From: Pseudomonadota bacterium
GTDB taxonomy: Bacteria > Pseudomonadota > Gammaproteobacteria > QQUJ01
Assembly: GCA_008501635.1 (NCBI GenBank)
Contig: QQUJ01000030.1
Span: 1-64,000 of the forward strand
Direction of reading: 5' to 3'
Length of the DNA: 64,000 nucleotides
A program made the translations under genes and the position numbers. The notes below the pieces were generated by a model that saw only the letters and a program-made list of their open reading frames with translations, was not told the DNA's origin and did no database searches. Positions 16,014 through 24,654 of the stretch are shown here, one piece after another (the stretch's first letter is position 1; each line of letters starts with the position of its first letter).

Positions 16014-17353
16014 CGCTCGACTCCGAGGCGACGCATCAACTCATAAAGCGTCGGCCGTGTCACTCCAAGCAACTCAGCCGCTCGAGAAATGTTGCCCTGA
16101 CTGTAATCCAGCGCTTTACGCAGTGCCCTTCCTTCCGCAGCCTGCCTGACAGAGCGCAGATCCAGGGATTCCTGGGTCGCACTGGCTGCCCGAAGCTCAA
16201 GGTCTTCGGGTGTAATATCCGGGCCTTGGGTCATAATCACCGCGCGTTTGACACGATTATCCAATTCGCGGACATTGCCTGGCCAGGCGTACCCCTCCAT
16301 CGCTCGCAGTGCCTCGGCGGTGAATCCCGCCAGTGAGCGATGCATGTCCGCCGCGTGTTGGGCGAGAAAACTCCTCGCCAGCATAACCACGTCGCCTTGT
16401 CGCTCTCGCAGTGGAGGGATGGGTATTGAGACCTCGGACAACCGATAGTAGAGATCTTCCCGGAATTCCCCTTCGGCAATCATCTCTTTGAGATCACGAT
16501 GAGTGGCGCAAAGCACCCGGGTTTCGACGGGGATCTCCTGTCGCCCGCCCACGCGCTCGATCACGCGCTCCTGAAGAAATCGCAACAACTTGGCTTGAAG
16601 CGCAGCCGGCAGATCCCCAATTTCGTCAAGAAACAGGGTTCCCTCATGGGCCAGTTCTATTTTTCCCGGGGTTCGCTTGATGGCACCGGTAAAGGCGCCT
16701 TTTTCGTGACCGAACAACTCGCTCTCCAGCAGCTGCTCCGGGATCGCGGCACAGTTGATGGCGATAAAACGACCTGACGCAAAAGGGCTGAGATCATGCA
16801 TGGCGCGGGCAAAGAGTTCCTTTCCGGTGCCGCTTTCGCCGATTAGCAGAACAGTCGCGTTGGCAGGGGCGACCCGCTCCACAAGCTCGCAGACCCTCGT
16901 CATCTCAGGACTTCCGGCCACTATTCCCTTTAGTGGTGATGCCGGTTTGTTCTCCGCGAGTCGGCGATTCTCCGCTTCGATCTCATAGAGATAGAGTGCG
17001 CGCTCCACGACAGTTCTCAACAGATCGGGATCAACCGGCTTCTGGTGATAATCGTAGGCACCCATCGAGATGGCCGACAGCGCGTGATCGCGAGAGTCGC
17101 TGCCGGTGACGACGATTACTTTGGTGTTGGGCGCGAGTTCACGAATCTGTTGAAGTGCTGCAAGACCTTCGCTTGCGTTTCCCGGATCCGGCGGTAATCC
17201 CAGATCCAATAAAACCACATGGGGGTCGTACACCTCGATTGCCGAGATTCCACTGCTGCGATCAGATGCCGTTTGAACCTGGATTCCGTCAAAACTCCAT
17301 TTGAGTTGCTTGCATAGCCCCTCATCGTCATCGATGACCAGAAGACGATGCAT
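16010..17353 (-). CDS. prsR: PrsR, PEP-CTERM-box sigma-54 response regulator
   Basis: A 447-residue NtrC-type activator. The receiver domain has Asp50 (VVLLDLGLPP) and the conserved Lys of HQKPVD. The AAA+ domain has Walker A GESGTGKE at 171-178, the sigma-54 contact loop GAFTGA at 218-223 and Walker B GTLFLDEIGDLP. The Fis-type helix-turn-helix ends the protein (GNISRAAELLGVTRPTLYELMRRL). Members of this family control exosortase A loci and PEP-CTERM genes with the sensor PrsK, encoded here at 18.8-20.9 kb. All residues for phosphorylation and sigma-54 use are present. Confidence 0.93.
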   Translation of the reverse strand: MHRLLVIDDDEGLCKQLKWSFDGIQVQTASDRSSGISAIEVYDPHVVLLDLGLPPDPGNASEGLAALQQIRELAPNTKVIVVTGSDSRDHALSAISMGAYDYHQKPVDPDLLRTVVERALYLYEIEAENRRLAENKPASPLKGIVAGSPEMTRVCELVERVAPANATVLLIGESGTGKELFARAMHDLSPFASGRFIAINCAAIPEQLLESELFGHEKGAFTGAIKRTPGKIELAHEGTLFLDEIGDLPAALQAKLLRFLQERVIERVGGRQEIPVETRVLCATHRDLKEMIAEGEFREDLYYRLSEVSIPIPPLRERQGDVVMLARSFLAQHAADMHRSLAGFTAEALRAMEGYAWPGNVRELDNRVKRAVIMTQGPDITPEDLELRAASATQESLDLRSVRQAAEGRALRKALDYSQGNISRAAELLGVTRPTLYELMRRLGVER

Positions 17354-17754
17354 GGCTACACCCGCCCCTCAGTTTCATGGTTGACCCAAAGGATAAGGTG
17401 TTGTTGATCAGAGTGATTTTGCGCACGTAGCGATACTGCAGGCTTGCCCGCTGCCCGTCCTCCACTCCTCGCTAGGAGTGCTTCCCCCCAATTTTCCACG
17501 GGGCGCCTTTGATTCAATACACCCTCACTCATCCTTGCTGCCCCAAGATCGTTCCTGCACCGCGATGACCGGAATGAATTTCACTCCGATTCATCCGGTA
17601 AAATGTCCATATTATTTACACTTACCGTGTAAATCCCGAGATTTAGTGACGGCTTACTTTACACTTTGTTCATTCAGCGGTTCAATAACAATTTTTCTGT
17701 GGGTTACAAACTTTTTTGCTTATGTGTTTACAGGGAGTAAAAGTACATCGCCAA
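17354..17754. promoter_or_regulatory. Regulatory region upstream of prsR
   Basis: This 401-base gap contains no gene. It holds two TTTACACTT boxes (17615-17623 and 17658-17666). The first forms the near end of a palindrome, ATTTACAC-N5-GTGTAAAT at 17614-17634. A weak sigma-54-like site with correct GG/GC spacing lies at 17556-17572 on the minus strand (CGGTCAT-N4-GTGCA). A perfect 7-bp hairpin (CACTCCT-N4-AGGAGTG, 17463-17480) sits in the leader. The boxes probably bind a dedicated regulator; PrsR itself is the best guess. Confidence 0.5.
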
Positions 17755-18489
17755 CTACCTTGCGATGAGCTCCGGAAGATGTCTTTCAGCATACCCGGTA
17801 AGCGTCCGATAACCGGCTTCAGTGATGTGACTTCCATCCTCCGCAGTATAGTCACGCTTACGCAAGCCATCTTCATCCGCAAAGAGCCGCTCAATATCCA
17901 ATAGTGGAATGGCATGTTCACTCGCGTAGCTACGCATCCAGTCATTCACCACCGTCACCTCATTGCTGACAAAGCGCGCGTAACTCTGCTTTCCGCGCAG
18001 CCGTCCAATGAATCCGCGTAAGCTATTCATTATTCCGGCGGGTTCAGCAGTTGTTACCTCGGTGGCCAGAATCGGTTTGATGCCGCTATTCCGGGCTAAT
18101 TCGACCATCGCCTTCAGGTCGTTTTTAGTGCCCGCAACCCGTACCGCCAAATCGGCCCGTTCAGCCCGAAATATGTCGTTAATGAAACCCCAGATAATGA
18201 CATAACGCGGCTTGAGAGCCACGACATCGCGCTCGAAGCGAGCCAGCATCTGGTTGCTTTCCTGCCCCCCCACACCCTTGTTGACAAAGGTCAGCCCCGC
18301 CAAATTTTCCACTTTCCAACCAGCTGCATAGGATGCCCCTATGACTACCACATCGTATTCACACGGCTTGCTTCCCATTGTCCCCTCTCTTTCTGAAGCG
18401 GTTGTCACCCATGGTATAGCGAAACCCACAAACGTCAGCATGACGAGCGCAGCTCTCAGGAGCGAGGCGCCATTGCTACGACAAATCAT
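17755..18489 (-). CDS. SGNH/GDSL-family hydrolase, exported
   Basis: A 244-residue protein. The start at 18489 has AGGAGAG upstream; longer in-frame starts do not. A signal peptide (LLRAALVMLTFVGFAIPWVTTASE) leads into VVVIGASYAAGWKVENL, block I with the catalytic Ser. Block II is GVGGQESNQ, block III WGFINDIFRAE and block V DGSHITEAG with the Asp and His. These lipase-like esterases can remove or transfer O-acetyl groups, so action on the polysaccharide is plausible given its place between prsR and prsK. The true substrate is unknown. Confidence 0.82.
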   Translation of the reverse strand: MICRSNGASLLRAALVMLTFVGFAIPWVTTASEREGTMGSKPCEYDVVVIGASYAAGWKVENLAGLTFVNKGVGGQESNQMLARFERDVVALKPRYVIIWGFINDIFRAERADLAVRVAGTKNDLKAMVELARNSGIKPILATEVTTAEPAGIMNSLRGFIGRLRGKQSYARFVSNEVTVVNDWMRSYASEHAIPLLDIERLFADEDGLRKRDYTAEDGSHITEAGYRTLTGYAERHLPELIAR

Positions 18490-18816
18490 GGAACTCTCCT
18501 TGTGCATCGATGTAATGTAATCGTGTTTTTCAGCATCCGCATACAACCACTCATCTGACACTGGTACCCGGGAATCGCGTTACAACAACCCATCGCGCTC
18601 ACTGGGTGTTTCCGCCCCCAGATTTATGATGAAATTTCAACTGTATTCCGGCCGAAGAACCATCAATCATTGACGCTGCATCCATCGGGCACGACGCTTA
18701 CTGATGGAGCTGGCTGGTACTGTCAGGCTGATACTTGTGCTCAATCCATGTCGATTGCACCCGCATCGCAATTGCCAGCGTGCCAAATCCCTTCCTCTGA
18801 CAATAAACCAGGGTGA
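18490..18816. other. Intergenic region between prsK and the SGNH hydrolase
   Basis: A 327-base gap. I see no gene, no clear sigma-54 site and only a weak CTGGG/CCCAG hairpin near 18600-18620 that lacks a T-tract. It may carry the promoter of the SGNH gene. Confidence 0.4.
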
Positions 18817-20919
18817 TCATGATGACACTTCGTCGCTGACCGCAGGTTGCTCCACGGCAACTTCGCTTAATGAAACACTGCACAGCAGCTGCGTGCCTCG
18901 ATCAGGTTCGCTCGCCACGACGATATCGCCGCCCAAAGCACGGAACATTTCACGGGCCTCGAAAGCGCCGATCCCCATCCCGGTAAGCCCTTTGGTGGTA
19001 TCGAAAGGACGAAACAGGCGTTCCCTGATGAATTCCTCGCTCATGCCGCAACCATTGTCCTCAATCGCCAAATAGCCTCGCGTATTCTCTCGCCATACCC
19101 GCACGTTTACGGATCCATTAGCGGCGGTTGCTTCCTGAGCGTTCTGTATCAGGTGCTTCACAATCGCTAACAGTCGATCACGATCTGCTTCCAACATCAC
19201 TTTCCCATCGCCCGACACCAGTCGGGGACGTGGTTCTGTTACAGAACGCATTTCCACCGCCTGAGACGTTACCTGCACGAGATCCACCCGCTCCAATTGC
19301 CGGGGCACGGCTCCTGTCCTCAACTGCTCTAGCAACCTGGTCATTCGTGCAACGGAGTTTTCGACTGTACCAATGACATCCTGCAGAAACTCGGGATTGG
19401 CCCGATGCCGTTGAGCGTTGCTTATCACCAGCGAAAGTTGGGCGATGAGATTCTTCAAATCATGAATCATGTATGCGGACAGACGGTTGAAGCCTTCGAA
19501 TTGCCGCGCTTCGGTCAACGCCCGCAGCGTTTCACTTTGAGCCAGGTAACCGGCCACTTCCCGTGCTGCGACCTTGAGGATGTCGCGGTCCTCCCAATTT
19601 ATTGATTGGGTGGCACGTGACGGAATAAGGAGAATAAAACCGATCAGATCTCTGTCGTGCAACAACGGCACGATAAGCCAGAATTTCCCGGCGGCAAGGA
19701 GTTCTGCAGACAATACCAGATCACGGTAGCGATCCCGATGCTCGCGATACTCCTTCAATTCAATCACCCATTCCGTGTCGAGCAGAAACCGCATCAGGGA
19801 CTCGGAGTCCGCTTGGGACATCTCAAGAGACTCCGATGAATTCCACCGTTCCACGGGCAGCAATCGACCGTTTGACTGTTTTAGCCACAACTGCCCGCCC
19901 GGGCTCTCAAGTATGTCTGCAATTGCGCGAATTGCCCTGATGGGTAACCGCTCTTCTGTGGAACCGCTAACCAGAGTGCGCGTCATGCGTAGCCACTCTT
20001 CCCTGTAATCATAGCGGTAGTTGAAAAAGTGCTTGCTGATGAACACCTTCAGCTTGGCGCGAACCTGCGTGGAGAGCGCGACAATCATCAGAAACAGCAC
20101 TGCTGCAAAAACAAGGACCACCTGCGAAACGTGGCCCCAGTCCCCACCGTATCGACGCAGATAAAAACCCGCAGCGGCCATAACGATCAGGTAGCTGCCA
20201 GAGGCCACGATAACGGTGCTGTGGAACACCAGGCGCCGCGACACATAGACATCCAAGTGCCACTGTGGATTGCGAGCCGCCGACACTGCGATCAAAGGCA
20301 CAACCAGAGCATGGATGTATCCGCGGGCCTCCCAACGAGCAATATCGATATCCTGAAACAGCAGTGCCTCAACGTATTTGTAAAAATCAAAAACATAAAC
20401 GCCAACGATCGCAAGGCAGAGATACTTGATAGCCCATCGTCTCTGCGCAGCCGTGTAACGAAACAGATGCTCGACCAGTATCAATACCGCCAGAATAAGA
20501 CCGATTTTGCTGAGAAGTAGAATGGTGGAGAGAGTGGCTTCATCGATCAGTTGCTCCGGGAAGGTTATGAGCACAAGCGAACCCAGGACCAAACCAACAG
20601 AAATGAGCGCCACCGCGTCGATCGCGCGCGGGATGGCTTTTGAACTGGCCCCACCTTTGCGAAGAATTCCCCAAAGGAAAGCCACCCACGCTGAATCCCT
20701 GAGGAATTCCGTTATTAGAACGAGTTGATCAGATTGGGTGGTAAATGTTCCTTGCCAGGCGAGAACTGCCGCCCACAACAAGCTGGTCAGTGCCACCGTG
20801 ATCAGGAGGGCGCCGTGCAACTTGCGATCGCGCCAGCCGATAAGCAATACAATCGCCAGAGCGACGTAAGCCGCGACGGAGAACAGATAACCGATAGTGC
20901 CAATGTCTAACGCCAGCAC
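18817..20919 (-). CDS. prsK: PrsK, XrtA/PEP-CTERM-system sensor histidine kinase
   Basis: A 700-residue membrane kinase. About seven or eight hydrophobic helices occupy residues 1-285, followed by a GAF-like region (about 310-470, with LDTEWVIELKEYREHRDR). The dimerisation/phosphoacceptor segment is AYMIHDLKNLIAQLSLVISN with His near 486. The ATPase domain has HLIQNAQEAT (N box), AIEDNGCGMS (G1) and DTTKGLTGMGIGAFEAREM (G2). This is the partner of PrsR in exosortase A systems. Here kinase and regulator are separated by the SGNH gene, and a gap lies on either side of that gene. The signal sensed is unknown. Confidence 0.92.
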   Translation of the reverse strand: MLALDIGTIGYLFSVAAYVALAIVLLIGWRDRKLHGALLITVALTSLLWAAVLAWQGTFTTQSDQLVLITEFLRDSAWVAFLWGILRKGGASSKAIPRAIDAVALISVGLVLGSLVLITFPEQLIDEATLSTILLLSKIGLILAVLILVEHLFRYTAAQRRWAIKYLCLAIVGVYVFDFYKYVEALLFQDIDIARWEARGYIHALVVPLIAVSAARNPQWHLDVYVSRRLVFHSTVIVASGSYLIVMAAAGFYLRRYGGDWGHVSQVVLVFAAVLFLMIVALSTQVRAKLKVFISKHFFNYRYDYREEWLRMTRTLVSGSTEERLPIRAIRAIADILESPGGQLWLKQSNGRLLPVERWNSSESLEMSQADSESLMRFLLDTEWVIELKEYREHRDRYRDLVLSAELLAAGKFWLIVPLLHDRDLIGFILLIPSRATQSINWEDRDILKVAAREVAGYLAQSETLRALTEARQFEGFNRLSAYMIHDLKNLIAQLSLVISNAQRHRANPEFLQDVIGTVENSVARMTRLLEQLRTGAVPRQLERVDLVQVTSQAVEMRSVTEPRPRLVSGDGKVMLEADRDRLLAIVKHLIQNAQEATAANGSVNVRVWRENTRGYLAIEDNGCGMSEEFIRERLFRPFDTTKGLTGMGIGAFEAREMFRALGGDIVVASEPDRGTQLLCSVSLSEVAVEQPAVSDEVSS

Positions 20920-20995
20920 TTGTCACATACCTTAGTGGCGACTAAACCACATCACACGCAGTTTCTGCGAGTCAATCACCTGATACCGGTCGCGC

Positions 20996-21027
20996 GAAAA
21001 ACAAAACCCCCGCATCTTAGCGAGGGC
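20996..21027 (-). terminator. Rho-independent terminator after the sugar transferase gene
   Basis: On the minus strand CCCTCGC and GCGGGGG form a 7-bp stem with one wobble pair around TAAGAT, followed by TTTTGTTTTT. It lies about 80 bases beyond the end of the sugar transferase gene and before prsK. Confidence 0.6.
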
Positions 21028-21106
21028 TGCGTCCAATCGGTCGATTACGTACAGAATCATCGCTCCTTTGCGCAAGTACGTAGAAAGTTTCAAGCACCAG
21101 ATTAGC

Positions 21107-22501
21107 TTAACGCGCCCCTCGCCCCAAGAGCACCACCTCAAACGTGCGCAACATGATCAGAAAATCGAGAAAGATACTATGATTCTTTAGGTAATACAGG
21201 TCGTATCTCAGCTTCTCGGCCGCATCCTCTTCGGAAGCACCGTACGAATAACACACCTGCGCCCAACCTGTTATGCCGGGTCGAATACGATGGCGTTCAC
21301 CGTAATAAGGGATTCGCTGGGACAGGGTTTCGACAAACTCCGGACGTTCAGGCCGCGGTCCTACGAAACTCATCTCACCTTTGAATACATTCCAAAGCTG
21401 GGGCAATTCATCAATCCTGGTTTTGCGAATGAATCGCCCAATCGTCGTAACGCGATTATCATTGGCCGTAGCCCAACGCGCAACGCCATCCGCCTCGGCA
21501 TCCATCCGCATACTACGAAACTTTATAACTTCGAAGACTTTACTTCCCAAACCGAGCCGTTTCTGTCGAAAGAAAACATCTCCCTCCCCTCTGGTTTCCA
21601 ACCAAATGGCCAGAGAAGTGAACAGCATGACCGGCCAGATGAACGAAAGCAGTGCCAAACTGGCCAGGAGATCAAAGGCACGCTTCAGCGATGACTGCAA
21701 TGCGCTATGTCGAAAGCCATCAGAATAGATGAACCAACTGGGATACAGATGCTCCAAAATTACCTTGCCCGTCTCCTGTTCATAAAAGAATGGAAACTCC
21801 ATTACGCGTGTGCCGCTCAATTTGCAGTCCATCAACTCGTGCATAGGCAGCTTCTCGCGCCTATCAGAAATTGCTACGACTACCTCATCGATCTCCCGCA
21901 TCCTCACATAATCCAGTAGCGGACCGTCCAATCGCACTTGAAGGCTCTCGGGAACTACCCGAACTTCCCGCGGCAGTCCGACACAGCCCACTACCTGAAA
22001 CCCGGCACCTGGCTGCGCTGCAAGCCCAAGTAGCTCCTGCGCGGGCTGCCCCGTTCCAATCACCAGCACACGGCGGCGCAATGTCTGCTCATCCATAAGT
22101 CTGAAGAAAAGATAACGCGCGGCCAGTATTCCCCAGAACGCAAGGACAAATGCAACCAAAAACGAGCGCCGCCAGGTTAAAACATCAGGAAACAGGAACC
22201 CTATAAGTCCGATCTCCATCAACGCCAATAGAAAGCTGACTGCAACGCGCAGCAACACTCCAGCACGGCCCTCTTCCAGATTGCGCTGATAGAGGCCCAC
22301 TATGGTCATGTTGAAACTCATTAATACCGAAAAAACAAGGACACCGGACCACGCCTTGGCGTCTATCTGCCAGGGATGATCCTGAATGCTTGAGGCGCGG
22401 ACTACCTCACCCAGGTACATACTGGCAATAAATATCGCGAACTCTGCCAAACCCAGCAGCAAGAACCAGACAGGTACGTAGTGTCGAAATAGGCGAATCA
22501 T
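21107..22501 (-). CDS. XrtA-system initiating sugar transferase (EpsB/WcaJ-like, TIGR03013 type)
   Basis: A 464-residue polyprenyl-phosphate sugar-1-phosphate transferase. Five hydrophobic helices (residues 10-130 and 280-300) flank a CoA-binding-like fold with VLVIGTGQPAQELLGL. The catalytic domain begins KRAFDLLASLALLSFIWPVM and contains VFEVIKFRSMRMDAE, RKTRIDELPQLWNV, FVGPRPERPEF and RIRPGITGWAQV, all family motifs. It loads the first sugar on undecaprenyl phosphate at the inner membrane and so starts each EPS repeat unit. It appears to be a separate unit from prsK, with a terminator between them. Confidence 0.9.
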   Translation of the reverse strand: MIRLFRHYVPVWFLLLGLAEFAIFIASMYLGEVVRASSIQDHPWQIDAKAWSGVLVFSVLMSFNMTIVGLYQRNLEEGRAGVLLRVAVSFLLALMEIGLIGFLFPDVLTWRRSFLVAFVLAFWGILAARYLFFRLMDEQTLRRRVLVIGTGQPAQELLGLAAQPGAGFQVVGCVGLPREVRVVPESLQVRLDGPLLDYVRMREIDEVVVAISDRREKLPMHELMDCKLSGTRVMEFPFFYEQETGKVILEHLYPSWFIYSDGFRHSALQSSLKRAFDLLASLALLSFIWPVMLFTSLAIWLETRGEGDVFFRQKRLGLGSKVFEVIKFRSMRMDAEADGVARWATANDNRVTTIGRFIRKTRIDELPQLWNVFKGEMSFVGPRPERPEFVETLSQRIPYYGERHRIRPGITGWAQVCYSYGASEEDAAEKLRYDLYYLKNHSIFLDFLIMLRTFEVVLLGRGAR

Positions 22502-23075
22502 ATGTGCAGAGTCTGAATTGTTAGACTTGTGGGTGTGCCAACCTCAGCCGTATTGGGCGAAGAGTTATCTCTGCAATCCTACAGGGGGTGGTACATGGTG
22601 CCGCTGAAACTCCCCGGAGGATTTATACATTAAATAGTTGGTTATTAATCATCGATTAGCTTTATTCAATATAGACGAAATCAGAGCTAATACCAATACT
22701 ATTATCAGTATTTGCTCTCCTAAATATCAGTAAAATCGTGTAAGAAATATCTTACACGTGTAATCCCAGGGGTGCCACCCTGCTAACACCTTGATTTTTA
22801 ACTGCTTGAACTGGATTACAGCGTAGGACGCCCGGTGCCGGATTCTGCTTACACCGAAGCCTTGGGTGGGTCAGGCGCGTGGATTGGATTGTTTCCGAGT
22901 CCAACCCAACGGTTAGCACTATCGCCAACGAGGCTGATCGGCTCTGAAAACTCGCAGGCTATGATTTTGCGGTGAGATGCGTTGAGCAGGGTACGCTCAG
23001 GGTGATAGCAATGCGCTCCCCGAGCATACCAATTCAGTAGAGGCAACGGCCTTAAACAAGATATCTGTCGATAGA
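22502..23075. promoter_or_regulatory. Regulatory gap with a 20-bp perfect palindrome
   Basis: A 574-base, partly AT-rich gap. The palindrome GTGTAAGAAATATCTTACAC occupies 22738-22757 and is followed at once by GTGTAA. Its half-site resembles the TTTACACTT boxes near prsR and the PEP-CTERM gene. It lies about 240 bases upstream of the sugar transferase start. A small minus-strand frame at 22849-23046 has no support as a gene. The rest holds nothing I recognise. Confidence 0.5.
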
Positions 23076-23876
23076 TCAGACGCTACTGCTGCGGCGCTTT
23101 CCTGCAGCAACCAACGCCAAAAGCCCGACTCCCAACAGCGCCAGACTCCCCGGTTCGGGAACACCTCTGACCTGACCTTCGATGACGTCATTGGCACAGG
23201 TCATGGTCCAATGCAGGGCCAAATCTGTTCCCCCTAAAGCGGCGGCCAGGCTGAGATCAGCCACCAGGCGCAGATAGCCTTCACCAACCGACCAGCTTCC
23301 AACGCTGGAGGTTTCTCCCCTGCTCAACAAGCTGACGTTTCCAGAGCCAATATCTACCGCCACCTCTTGACCGCCCCTCCAGATTGCATTGCCGGTCATG
23401 AAATCATCACTCATTCGCGCATTTGCGGCGTTGGTTGCACCGTTCAACTCATACAGGGATAGGGAGCCGCCCGAATTGCTGAATCGGTTATCCAGCACCA
23501 AGCCATATTCCCAGAATGTCCCGAATGCCGCGTTGTCCTCTGTGTAGTAGGGTTCGCTACCGTTCGGATCCCAAACACTTGCCAGGAAAAGATCGCCGTA
23601 CCCGATTCCCGTACGTCCCTGGGTATAGTTTCGAAAGAGGTTACCGGAGTTCCCGGCGAAGGCGGTGTAGATGTCGAACGTTACGAGGTTGCCGTTGCGT
23701 GTAACCTCCACCCTCTCAGTGTCGAAGTTGCTCAGGCTCCCGATGACATCTCGATCGGCATAACTGCTGGAAGTAGGCGCTGCGCCCCAGTAGGTATCGT
23801 AAATGACATTGGCACTGACCGGCGCAGTCCACGCAACCACCAGAGCGCTAACGAGAAGAAGGTTTCGTAATTTCAT
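23076..23876 (-). CDS. PEP-CTERM sorting-domain protein (exosortase substrate)
   Basis: A 266-residue exported protein. The signal peptide is MKLRNLLLVSALVVAWTAPVSA, cleaved before NVIYDTYWGA. The mature part is an uncharacterised beta-rich region (GGQEVAVDIGSGNVSLLSRG). The tail is a textbook PEP-CTERM: VPEPGSLALLGVGLLALVA followed by AGKRRSS. Exosortase A is expected to cut near the PEP motif and release or anchor the protein outside the inner membrane. It is the only PEP-CTERM protein in the window and has its own sigma-54-type promoter. The function of the mature domain is unknown. Confidence 0.9.
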   Translation of the reverse strand: MKLRNLLLVSALVVAWTAPVSANVIYDTYWGAAPTSSSYADRDVIGSLSNFDTERVEVTRNGNLVTFDIYTAFAGNSGNLFRNYTQGRTGIGYGDLFLASVWDPNGSEPYYTEDNAAFGTFWEYGLVLDNRFSNSGGSLSLYELNGATNAANARMSDDFMTGNAIWRGGQEVAVDIGSGNVSLLSRGETSSVGSWSVGEGYLRLVADLSLAAALGGTDLALHWTMTCANDVIEGQVRGVPEPGSLALLGVGLLALVAAGKRRSSSV

Positions 23877-24359
23877 TGGTTATCCCTATAAACCCAGACA
23901 GCCTGGTCCATGCCTAAAAACACTGCAATTACCGCGCCTAAATAATATTTTTCTTTTTAATAGAGGTAGTTACTGATTAAACGACACCCATGCTTGTGCA
24001 GGTAATGCATGCTATTTTTTACACTTATTTGGCTATCTGTTGCCACTGATTAGATTATTCAACTATTCAGAGAATACTTAACTAATTGTTATTTCACGTT
24101 ATTTTTTGTTATCCACGCGTAAAAGCTCAAAACGCAGCGGTGTAAATAAATTCGACACCCCTTAACGAAATACTGATACGTCTGCAGATCGGCTCGGAAC
24201 CTCCCGCCTCGCAACGCAAAGATCGACCGTTGTGGAACGCAGCATGCCGCTATTTCAGGGTCAACGGGCAAAAGCGCGCCAAACCTCAATGATCCTTTGC
24301 CGATCAGAGAGGTTTGGCGTATCCGACACGATGGGAACCGCGTATGACGCACAAAATAG
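23877..24359. promoter_or_regulatory. Intergenic region upstream of the PEP-CTERM gene
   Basis: A 483-base gap between the PEP-CTERM gene and tRNA-Glu. Besides the sigma-54 site it holds the TTTACACTT box at 24018-24026 within a strongly AT-rich stretch (23938-24120). No gene is visible. Confidence 0.45.
23924..23939 (-). promoter_or_regulatory. Sigma-54-type promoter of the PEP-CTERM gene
   Basis: On the minus strand AGGCGCG-N4-TTGCA has the sigma-54 layout: GG of the -24 element and GC of the -12 element with exact spacing, differing from TGGCACG-N4-TTGCA at two positions. It lies about 50 bases before the start codon. A TTTACACTT box at 24018-24026 sits about 80 bases further upstream, where an NtrC-type activator could bind. 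Confidence 0.65.
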
Positions 24360-24435
24360 TGGCGTCCCCTAGGGGAGTCGAACCCCTGTCGCCGCCGTGA
24401 AAGGGCGGTGTCCTAGGCCTCTAGACGAAGGGGAC
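24360..24435 (-). tRNA. tRNA-Glu (TTC)
   Basis: The 76-nt gene starts GTCCCCTTCGTCTAGAGG and closes with AGGGGAC, discriminator G and encoded CCA. The anticodon stem CCGCC/GGCGG frames the loop CTTTCAC, giving anticodon TTC. The T loop GTTCGACTC is present. It is nearly identical to the E. coli tRNA-Glu. Confidence 0.96.
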
Positions 24436-24473
24436 AAAAGTTAGGGTTGGTGATGGCACCAACCCTTGGCTTT

Positions 24474-24549
<76 letters not shown>

Positions 24550-24654
24550 AAAAGAGACGCGGAACTTTACGCTACCGATTTATGGGTGTCAAGATTGATC
24601 CCATACCCCGATCCACCCTGCTCTGTACCAACTATTTCTTTATTTCCTATTGAG

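Noticed and set aside
18717-18800. Sigma-54 promoter upstream of the SGNH gene
   Set aside because: GC and CC dinucleotides occur, but none with the required 10-base spacing.
22849-23046. Small minus-strand gene of 65 codons
   Set aside because: No ribosome-binding site, no family features and no neighbour support.
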